Shown here: piece by piece, positions 58,201-64,000 of the stretch
How the letters are laid out: each line of letters opens with the position of its first letter
Numbering within the stretch: position 1 is the first letter of the stretch
Assembly: GCA_000149265.1 (NCBI GenBank)
Contig: CH003207.1
Coordinates: forward strand, 97,648-161,647
DNA from: Ciona savignyi
Lineage: Eukaryota > Chordata > Ascidiacea > Phlebobranchia > Cionidae
Direction: 5' to 3'
DNA length: 64,000 bases
The notes under the pieces: generated by a model
Told to the model about the DNA's origin: nothing
The model's input: the letters and a program-made list of their open reading frames with translations, nothing else
Database searches by the model: none
Program-made: the position numbers and the translations under genes

Positions 58201-61200
58201 CCTAAACTTCATATTTGGTCCCTAGACCTCTATACTTGGTCCCTAGACCTCCACATTTGGTCCCTAAACCTCCATATTCGATCCCTAAACCTCCATATTT
58301 GTTCCCAGATGGAGCGAGCAGCATCACCACCCCCCCTCCAGACGCGGAGGATTCCTGGCAGAGTCTCCAGCGACTCTACAGCTTCCAGCACAAGGAGAGC
58401 AAGGTGGAGTCGGATGGAGATGCGGGGGAGAGCAGGAAGATTAGCGACATCCGGAACAATGAGATGAGGAGTTCTTCCCTCAGTCCATCCATGATGACCG
58501 GGATATCGAGCTTCCCAACCTCCAACTCTATAAGTGAGTCATTTGAGATTACCGCATGCACACAGTCGGTGGTGTTAAAAGCATGCATGCCCACAGTCGA
58601 GTTATTGATGTGGTATAAAGTCGTTTGAAGCATTAGGAGATAACCCAGGGCTAAAAATCCCTCAAATTTTGGGCGAGTAAAAATTCACATGCGTATGGAA
58701 GCTCACAGGAGTAACGTCAGTAAAGTAACACGCGGATTTTTGGCCCTGATTACCACATGCCCACAGTCAAGTTACAGGAACAATCGATTAGTATAGAGGA
58801 GTTAATGATACAGTGAAATTTCCATAAGTTATTTGAATTATTTAAGTTATTTGAACCATTTGGAGACAACCCAAGGCCAAAACTTCATCAAATTTTGAAG
58901 TCATTTGAGATTACTGTGATAAGTGATTTATTTGAGATTACCGCATACCCACAGTCGAGTTAAAAGTGCTATTAAAGTAGTATAGAAGAGTTATTGATGT
59001 GGTATAAAGTCATTTAAAGCAATTGGAGATTGTTACCTGTCCACAGTTGAGTTTAATGAGCTATTAAAGTAGTATACAAAAGTTATTGATGTGGTATAAT
59101 TTAAAGCATTTGTTAAATTACTGCATGGCCACAGTTGAGTTACAGGAACCATTAATGTAGTATGGAGGAGCTAGTTATGCAGTGAAATTGTTAGTTTAAG
59201 TCTTTATTCGATCCATTTGTGTAATTTGAAGCATTTGTTAGATTACTTGTTAGATTTGTTTATAGAATTTTTTGTACAATTGTATTTATTTTTATTTCTT
59301 CATTCATAGAATCTGCGCTGGAGAAGTTCAACGAAGCGCATCCTCACCTTGACAATGCTATTTCTATGGTTCCCCGCTTATCGGGACTCAGCGTGCAAAG
59401 CGCGATTCTCCAGCGACAGAAGCAACTCATGGAGCAACAGCAGCAACAGAGGGAGGGAGACAAATTGGTGGCTGAACTACCAGTTGTGGTGGGTTTATAC
59501 CGGTTTGAACCGGATTTTGATCTACATATTATATTACCTAGTCTTAAAAGCAACGTGTCTATCATATACAACACACTGAAATAGCTCCGGTAACCTGACG
59601 GTGGGCGCGAGGTGATCTGACGATTGCCCGTGTGTTAACCCACTTGGTTATCTGACGATTGCCCAGGTGTTAACCCCCCACTCACTAGGATAAACATGAA
59701 TATCCTATCCTAAATCCTAGCTTAAGGCCACTTCCTTTCTTATAATATAATCAGAAAAACACTTAATTTGCTTTGAAATTAGTGATATATAATTATATAG
59801 GTTTATCTTTTATCCCATGGATAGGAAAACACAATGATAATTATCACACGGACATTTGTCAGATTACCTCAGACTAGCGAAGTACCAGTTTTGATCCTAC
59901 AACCTTTCTGCTAAAAGACTAATTACATCAACACAACTATCAAGGACATAACCGACTAGCTAGCGACCAGTTTCAAACCCACAACCCTTTGTTTGAAAGG
60001 CAACGCACTAAACCACTAGACTAACCTGTCAACTAACCAATCCTTCCTATTCTAGCCTCCAGGAGGTCAGTATATGAGTGTACGGAGACGAACGCTTCAA
60101 TCAAACGTTCCCAAACCACACCAGTGCCAAATATGTGGCTCTCGATTCACAAGGTAAAATTACAAAAATTAAGGAACAAAATTATATAAAATTGAATTAT
60201 CAATTGGGGTTATAACCGAAAATATCAGTGTTTTATCACAAAAAAAACATCCTTTGAATTGAACAAATATTATCAAATAAGGTATCTCTGTTTCATACAC
60301 AAAGAAAAATAAGTTTCTGTTGTCAATAAAATAATAATTGTTTATCTTCGATGAAATGAAGAAACAGGAACTTTAATAAAAATTGGAAACAAATTAAGAG
60401 GGCAAATCGACATTCAAAAACACGTCTATAATTTATTCAATTAATTAGTCTAAATATAGCTGACGTGGCCATCAAACCTGACATAAAAAAATATATTAGA
60501 GTGGAAAAAGTGTTTATATCAAAATTGAATAAAAAACCATTGGGTTATAATATCACCACTGTGTACCAGGTTCCACAACTTGAAGCAACACATCAAGCTT
60601 CATTCTGGTATCAAACCGTATGAATGCGACGAATGCGGCAAGCGCTTTACGAGAAACTACACACTCAGACTGCATAAAATGAAGGTACGTGGAGTTTTAA
60701 CTTCAGTTCGATTTGAACTCTACTAAGTTGTCTTGAAATTTCTAAGTTGTCTTTGATATTTCATGTCAATCCAGTGAATCGGAAAATGTTTCAGCGTGTA
60801 GTGTATGATTCACGCGTTCTTTCAATTTAGTAGAACCCATTAATCCGCTGGGTTTAGACAATGTCGGTAAAGTGCCTTGCAAAAGGACACAACTGAATAG
60901 CTAGCGACCAGTTTCTATGCTAGAACCTTTCAATTACAGCAGACCCCTTTTACCATGAGAGATAATCTTGTAACTAGTTATCTAGCTTGTAATTAGTTAT
61001 CTAAAGCCATGGATAGGTACCGAACCCAACATCTTATGATCTCCAGATATAAACAGCTTTATACTTATACACTTTCCAACAGATCAGCTTCCTTATCCAA
61101 CCATTCTCACTTTCTTCTTTCTTTCCTTCACGTAAGTTCCCTATCCTTTCCTTTAATTTCTTTTTCAAATGCTTTGTACAGACCCAACCAAACTTTTGAT

Positions 61201-63389
61201 ATTTTTTGCTTAAATTCTTAGTGTAAACTAACCAAAAGAAAAACTTAGTTTTTCCTTTTAAATGAAAATAGCGAAGAAGTTATCACATAAGAAATCCATA
61301 GATTACCTCATGCCCACCTTCGGGTTATTGAAGTTATTGCAGTGTGTTGTGTATTATTGAGATATTCTTTTCATGTGAATAACCCATTAATCCACTGGGT
61401 TTTCAGTATCTGCTAAATGCCTTACCCAAGGACACAACCGACTAGCTAGCAATCAGTTTCGATCTTACAACCTCACGGTCAAAAACCGAAGCTCTAACCA
61501 ACCGAGCTATCCCGTCTCACTTCATACCACCACGAAACCATGGTATTGAACCTCCCACCTCCCACAGCACGTTGGAATCCGGAACTTCAGATGCGGAACT
61601 TGTGACGCCTCGTTCACGAGCCTGGGAGAGTTCCGAGCTCATTTACGCATCACAATGCATTCTCACATGCCATTTCCTGGTGAGTGATGATGATACCTTG
61701 GTTCTATGGTGGATCAAAATGTAGTTTAATGTAATTTAAAACATAGAAGATTAAATTAAATTATATGAAGAGTTATGGGTACGATCTGTGAAAACCCCAT
61801 ACTTCTACGGAAAACAAAATGGGCGTTAACACACAGGATATCGTCAGATTACCTTATTCCCATTGTCGGGATATGGGAGCCCTTGCAGTGTGTTGTGTAT
61901 GATGGTGATATTTGTATTTTTTTATCTTAATTATCACTGACAATGGGGAAATGTAACAAAAAAACTTAACGATTGTCACCTTTCAAATAACAGGGTTAAG
62001 ATTAAAACTTTATATTAAAACTCACCCATCTACACAGACATGGTGAATGGGATTTCCCCTAATATCCCCCCTCTTGAACCCGAGGACCTCAGTTCAGCCC
62101 CAAGTACCCAGGGGGTGGCCAAGTTCACCCACTTCGACGCTGGGATGCTCCGATATGGGGTTGGGTCCCCTGGTAGCAGCGGGGGTGGGGCTGCGGGTGA
62201 GGGGTCAACCGGGACCATCTCACCCCCGGGGCACAGAGCAGTATTGGCAGGGGAATCCCCAAGCGACAGGTCGCTGAGTGGGTCTCCACAGGACCTCTCG
62301 ACCAAACGTTCGTCGGACATGGAAGGTGGGTTGAATCACTTATATGGGGTAATTTAGGGGTGTTAGGGGTAAATTTGGGGTGTTAGGGGTAATTTAGGGG
62401 TGCAAGGGGTAATTTAGAGGTGCAAGGGGGTAATTTAGGGGTGCAAGGGGGTAATTTAGGGGTGCAAGGGGTAATTTAGAGGTGCAAAGGTAAATTTAGG
62501 GGTGCAAGGGTAAATTTAGGGGTGCAAGGGGTAATTTAGAAGTGCAAGGGGTAATTTAGAAGTGCAAGGGGTAAATTAAGGGGTGTAAGGGGTTCTTCAA
62601 AATTAAAGGATTGTTTAATCATACACAACACACTACAATAGCTCCGGTAACCCAACGATGGGCACGAGATGATCTGACGATTGCCTGTGTGTTAACCTCC
62701 TTGGTTTTCCCATTTACAGGAATAAACATAAATATCCTATCCTAATTCCTTTTACACTTCACCATAAATAGTTTACTCAGCATAAATAACCCGCCATGTT
62801 ATCCCCAGATAAACAGTCATCGTTGGATAATCCTGATTATTCAGATGAAGACTCCTCTCAAGGTGGGTTGGTTGTTCTTGTTTCCCATTGAATTTTAACT
62901 TAGTGAGCTGCAAACCAAGCTGGTTTGGACCGTCAGATAGGAATTGGATATTCATGTTTATTCTCGTGAATGGGAAAACCAAGGGGTATAATACACGGGC
63001 AATTGTCAGATCACCTCGCGCCCACCGTCGGGTTACCGGAGCTATTGCAGTGTGTTGTTTATGATGATTACGTTTCTTCAATTTTGGTATATTAATTTAC
63101 TAGATTCAGGCAATGTCGGTAAAGTGCCTTGCCAAAGAACACAGCCGACTAGCAAGCGACCAGTTTCGAAACTACAACCCTTCAGCTGAAAGGTGACACA
63201 CAGTAACAACCAAGCTATTCCCAAAAATCGTATTTTTACCATCCGCCCCCTTTTCCTCCAGAACCCGGAATCGAGAAAGTAAAACGTCTGAAACTCGAAG
63301 ATTCCGGGAATCCCCCGTGCAGAGAACTGATGAAAACCGACATTGATGAAGAACCGATGTCGCTCGTGATAGACACCTCCCGTGATTGA
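37244..63389 (+). CDS. BTB/POZ and C2H2 zinc-finger transcription factor (ZBTB type)
   Basis: Fourteen coding exons: 37244-37384, 38174-38410, 38694-38848, 40094-40260, 40560-40727, 41074-41241, 58309-58533, 59310-59488, 60056-60153, 60570-60684, 61568-61679, 62038-62325, 62809-62862 and 63262-63389 (TGA). All phases agree; 744 residues. An N-terminal BTB domain (about 17-140: HALDALTRLNKLRREGILCD, AHQAIMAACSDYFLNAV, FAPLLEFAYTSEL) would mediate dimerisation and corepressor contact. A long Ser/Pro/Asn linker and a Gln-rich stretch near residue 465 follow. Then come three C2H2 fingers: C504/C507/H520/H524, C532/C535/H548/H552 and C560/C563/H576/H582 (the last with H-x5-H). PQDLS at 672-676 fits the PxDLS CtBP-binding consensus. 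It is probably a nuclear repressor. No one-to-one vertebrate ZBTB orthologue could be named. The start is the first of three nearby in-frame ATGs; upstream non-coding exons are possible. The last finger half is split between exons 10 and 11. Confidence 0.92.
37845..38145 (-). mobile_element. Two SINE-B copies in tandem
   Basis: Reverse-strand copies at 37845-37965 and 38040-38145 in the first intron of the zinc-finger gene. The first has a triplicated CTCGTTTCTAAG motif. The second ends 28 bases before exon 2. Confidence 0.75.
39025..39220. repeat. AT-rich tandem repeat
   Basis: Units of about 30 bp built from TATCATTTAAATA and AGTATAAAAATATATCATT, about six copies, in the intron after exon 3. 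Confidence 0.85.
39240..39372 (-). repeat. Repeat-D copy
   Basis: Reverse strand; ACAGTCGTTTTGCCGTTTTT then CTTCGTGTTTTCATCGTGG, same block order as the copy at 2305. Confidence 0.7.
40511..40560 (+). repeat. Duplicated acceptor before exon 5 of the zinc-finger gene
   Basis: GACAAAAATACTTTAACCAG (40511-40530) is repeated as GACAAAATACTTTAACCAG (40541-40559). The second copy is used in this annotation; using the first would add 29 bases and break the frame. Confidence 0.8.
40760..40858 (+). mobile_element. SINE-B pieces, tail in plus and head in minus orientation
   Basis: AACGTGGGTTCGAAACTTAG is followed after about 30 bases by TCGCATTAACCATTCGTCTG, a reversed head. Confidence 0.6.
42398..42610 (+). 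mobile_element. SINE-A copy, degenerate
   Basis: ATAGCTTAATTGGTTCGTAC head and TTGTGCGTTCGAAACTATAG; the rest is eroded. One of only two SINE-A between 30.8 and 59.5 kb. Confidence 0.6.
44190..44308 (-). mobile_element. SINE-B copy, full length
   Basis: Reverse strand; GGCTTCGAAACCGTAATGGG through TTAACCATTCGGCCACACGA. Confidence 0.82.
44730..44970 (+). mobile_element. Two SINE-B copies in tandem
   Basis: Copies at 44730-44822 and 44823-44970, each with (C/T)CATGGGTTCGAAA. A tail fragment of a third follows at 45080-45125. Confidence 0.8.
45012..45076. repeat. Tandem repeat, about 25-bp unit
   Basis: TATCGAAACATACACAAAA occurs three times between two SINE-B tails. Confidence 0.85.
45296..45462. 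repeat. Tandem array of TGACGTAAT motifs (about 17-bp unit)
   Basis: Around ten units of ATGACGTAATCAAAATT type. Most units hold TGACGTAA, a half-consensus or variant CREB/ATF site, spaced 17-18 bases apart. Confidence 0.88.
47900..47992 (-). mobile_element. SINE-B copy
   Basis: Reverse strand; TATGTATCGGTCGCGTTAAC well kept, B-box part eroded. Confidence 0.7.
48035..48240 (+). mobile_element. Two SINE-B copies, degenerate
   Basis: CTGTGGTCGAACGGTTAACG at about 48038 and GTATGGCCAAATGGTTAATA at about 48162. Confidence 0.7.
48515..48925. repeat. Tandem repeat, about 167-bp unit
   Basis: Two and a half units with TTAATTTGCTGTTGCTGAGC, AATTGAATTCAGTAGCAAAG and ACTTAACTATGGCAAAGTTT in the same order. 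Confidence 0.82.
49725..49855 (-). mobile_element. SINE-B copy
   Basis: Reverse strand; TTTTTACCGAGCTAGGTTTC through GTTAACCATTCGGCCACACA. Confidence 0.78.
49898..49990 (+). mobile_element. SINE-B copy
   Basis: GTGTGGTCAAACGGTTAGCG head and CTACAGGTTTCGAAACCAGC. Confidence 0.7.
50480..50640 (-). mobile_element. SINE-B copies, one full and one fragment
   Basis: A head fragment (50485-50515) precedes a full reverse copy at 50526-50635 ending ACCATTCGGTCGCACGAT. Confidence 0.7.
51018..51122 (+). mobile_element. SINE-B copy, full length
   Basis: GTGTGGTCGAATGGTTAACG, CCATCATGGGTTCGAAATTG and GGCTCGGTTAAAAA. Confidence 0.85.
51290..51380 (+). mobile_element. SINE-B copy
   Basis: GGTCGTGTGGCCAAATGGTT head; the B box region reads AGAAACGAAACTTAGCTC. 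Confidence 0.75.
51515..51615 (+). repeat. Repeat-D copy
   Basis: Consensus-like core GGAAAAGACGGCAAAACGAC, then AGTCGTTAAAACACGTC, AATTAATTAG and GTGACCGCCAAACC. Confidence 0.78.
52608..52695 (-). repeat. Repeat-D copy
   Basis: Reverse strand; GTCGTTTCGCCGTTTTTTTT and TGCGTGTTTTCATCTTTGAA. Confidence 0.65.
54270..54395 (+). mobile_element. SINE-A tail half
   Basis: GATGGGCGCGAGGTGAGCTG through AACATGAATATCCTATTCTA. It is the only well-preserved SINE-A in the giant intron. Confidence 0.82.
54930..54980 (+). repeat. Repeat-D core fragment
   Basis: AAACGGCAAAACCACAGTAG with the family spacing. Confidence 0.5.
55425..55535 (+). mobile_element. SINE-B copy, best preserved
   Basis: GGTCGTGTGGCCGAATGGTT, ATCGCGACCGATACATATAC, GACGAGCCCATCATGGGTTC. 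A and B boxes are about 75 bases apart. The head resembles tRNA-Ser. Confidence 0.88.
55590..55645 (+). mobile_element. SINE-B tail fragment
   Basis: AAAGGTCTTAGTAACGAAAT then TGGGTTCGAAACTAAGC. Confidence 0.65.
55680..55800 (+). repeat. Repeat-D copy
   Basis: ATGGCAAAACTACAGTAGTT, AAGACACGTC and ATGACGTGGCCGTTAAACC. Confidence 0.65.
56085..56100 (+). repeat. Repeat-D short core fragment
   Basis: GGAAAAGACGGCATAATG only. Confidence 0.4.
56435..56595. repeat. Tandem repeat, 40-bp unit
   Basis: Four units of AAAGCTAACTTTAAAACCGA followed by AATTTGGATATTCCGTATAT. Confidence 0.92.
57935..58305 (+). repeat. 20/21-bp minisatellite abutting exon 7 of the zinc-finger gene
   Basis: About seventeen units of CCTCCATATTTGGTCCCTAA type end inside the polypyrimidine tract and acceptor at 58307-58308. 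The last 90 bases are open in the exon 7 frame. Confidence 0.9.
58540..59240 (+). repeat. Tandem, diverged repeats filling intron 7
   Basis: About five irregular units share GCATGCCCACAGTCGAGTTA and GTTATTGATGTGGTATAAAG. Confidence 0.75.
59545..59715 (+). mobile_element. SINE-A copy, headless, with tail duplication
   Basis: ATACAACACACTGAAATAGC onward; GTTATCTGACGATTGCCCAGG repeats the preceding block; it ends ATATCCTATCCTA. It lies just downstream of exon 8. Confidence 0.85.
59795..60032 (-). mobile_element. SINE-A copy
   Basis: Reverse strand; ends with GACTAGCTAGCGACCAGTTT and the head; only 23 bases before exon 9. Confidence 0.8.
60345..60490 (+). repeat. Repeat-D copy
   Basis: GATGAAATGAAGAAACAGGA, AAGAGGGCAAATCGACATTC, AAAAACACGTC and GCTGACGTGGCCATCAAACC. 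Confidence 0.65.
60780..60935 (-). mobile_element. SINE-A copy, tail-less
   Basis: Reverse strand; TAATCCGCTGGGTTTAGACA and CTAGCGACCAGTTTC. Confidence 0.75.
61275..61505 (-). mobile_element. SINE-A copy with the most tRNA-like head
   Basis: Read on the minus strand the head is GGGATAGCTCGGTTGGTTAG followed by AGCTTCGGTTTTTGACC, an intact D-arm and anticodon-arm arrangement like a tRNA-Lys. The element starts about 70 bases before exon 11. Confidence 0.8.
61780..61905 (-). mobile_element. SINE-A tail half
   Basis: Reverse strand; GGGCGTTAACACACAGGATA and CCTTGCAGTGTGTTGTGTAT. Confidence 0.7.
62286..62300 (+). other. PQDLS short linear motif (CtBP-binding type)
   Basis: Codons 672-676 of the zinc-finger protein read P-Q-D-L-S, followed by T-K-R. 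PxDLS is the known docking motif for CtBP corepressors in many repressors. Confidence 0.6.
62345..62592. repeat. G-rich minisatellite, about 20-bp unit, in intron 12
   Basis: Some twelve units of GGGGTGCAAGGGGTAATTTA type begin right after the exon 12 donor. Confidence 0.9.
62590..62745 (+). mobile_element. SINE-A tail half
   Basis: ATACACAACACACTACAATA onward, ending AATATCCTATCCTA. Confidence 0.85.
62938..63225 (-). mobile_element. SINE-A copy, full length
   Basis: Reverse strand, well preserved core (CACCGTCGGGTTACCGGAGC), 36 bases before the last exon. Confidence 0.88.
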
Positions 63390-64000
63390 CTTGCTCACGT
63401 GAAGCTAGACTTCACGATCCTGCAACTCATGTGACGAGTTCATCACCATGATGCAATTGAAAAAAACTCATCAGATTTCCTAAAAATACTAAAAACCAGT
63501 GGAAATCAGACCCTTAAATACCTGTTTCCCATTTTCGCCGAAATATCGAAAATCTGAATAAAATCGTCTCCACCTACCAAACGAATTCACAAAAACTCGG
63601 AAAACTTTGAGTTTCTTGCAAGTTACGATTCGTACTATTGCCGAGGTGCTTCAGGCGTTGCCCCCCACGCAAATCACTGTAGTGGAAACTGTGACTTTCT
63701 ATCCGGGTCTGGTACCCCCTTGTGTACTTTATTTATGTATATCATTACACACAGTGCGTATTTATTTAAGCTTCAAGTCCTGGTGCCTTTTAACAATATG
63801 CTCCCGAATAACTCACCACCACAAAACGATACAAATCAACGGGGATTACATTAACTGCCCGCTCTTCTTTGCACTTTTTCTACTCCCCGAAATTTTTACT
63901 TACCCGGTGCCTTTCATAAACATGCGCTCAATGTTACCCCTAAATATTATCGCTTTTTTCATTGGTGCCCCACCAAACCCCCTTGCCGCCCCGCATGCTG
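63390..64000 (+). other. 3' UTR / downstream flank of the BTB zinc-finger gene
   Basis: Unique sequence, no coding frame, no SINE. AATAAA occurs within GAATAAAATCG at about 63555, a possible early polyadenylation signal. Confidence 0.5.

Larger units (their letters stand above)
41242..58308 (+). other. 17-kb intron 6 of the BTB zinc-finger gene
   Basis: No further in-phase coding exon was recognised. It contains most of the SINE-B copies, several repeat-D copies and tandem arrays. Repeat-free GC-richer blocks (41280-41980, 42600-42960, 43280-44150, 45600-46860, 47240-47720, 52050-52480, 53050-53540, 54420-54800, 56110-56400, 56750-57330) are candidate enhancers or hosts for unrecognised small RNAs. 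Confidence 0.6.

Overview
The window looks like a stretch of a tunicate nuclear genome, most likely Ciona. This is inference from gene content, AT-rich background, many small exons with GT/AG introns, and dense short interspersed repeats; no species search could be run. Five protein-coding genes can be reconstructed exon by exon.

Layout: (1) 83-1961, plus strand, the last three coding exons of TMED2 (p24 cargo receptor; 5' part lies outside the window). (2) 4402-11280, minus strand, GLOD4, eight coding exons, about 297 codons, but with two apparent one-base frameshifts in this sequence. (3) 11773-14202, minus strand, a single-exon mitochondrial alanyl-tRNA synthetase (AARS2) of 809 residues that lacks the C-Ala domain and three of the four zinc ligands of the editing site. 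(4) 16272-25293, plus strand, mitochondrial ribosomal protein L39 (MRPL39), eleven exons, 443 residues including a targeting presequence. (5) 37244-63389, plus strand, a BTB/POZ protein with three C2H2 zinc fingers, fourteen coding exons, 744 residues, with a PxDLS-type CtBP-binding motif and a 17-kb intron. AARS2 and MRPL39 are divergent neighbours that both serve mitochondrial translation; the other genes have no evident shared pathway.

The rest is repeat-rich. About 40 copies of a tRNA-headed SINE with a TATCC-type tail (here SINE-A) fill the first 31 kb and the last 5 kb. A second, shorter tRNA-Ser-like SINE (SINE-B) dominates 25.5-55.7 kb, where SINE-A is nearly absent. There are several miniature inverted-repeat elements, some with clear target-site duplications (two hAT-like insertions and one TIR element nested in a SINE), a dispersed family with a conserved core related to GGAAAAGACGGCAAAACGAC, and more than a dozen tandem arrays. 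Several tandem duplications copy splice sites. GC-richer unique blocks between 29 and 57 kb, upstream of and inside the zinc-finger gene, are candidate cis-regulatory DNA.

No multi-gene novel system (CRISPR, defence island, biosynthetic cluster) is visible. The most interesting items are the degenerate editing site of the mitochondrial AlaRS, the homopolymer frameshifts in GLOD4, the nested and TSD-bounded mobile elements, and the contrasting territories of the two SINE families.
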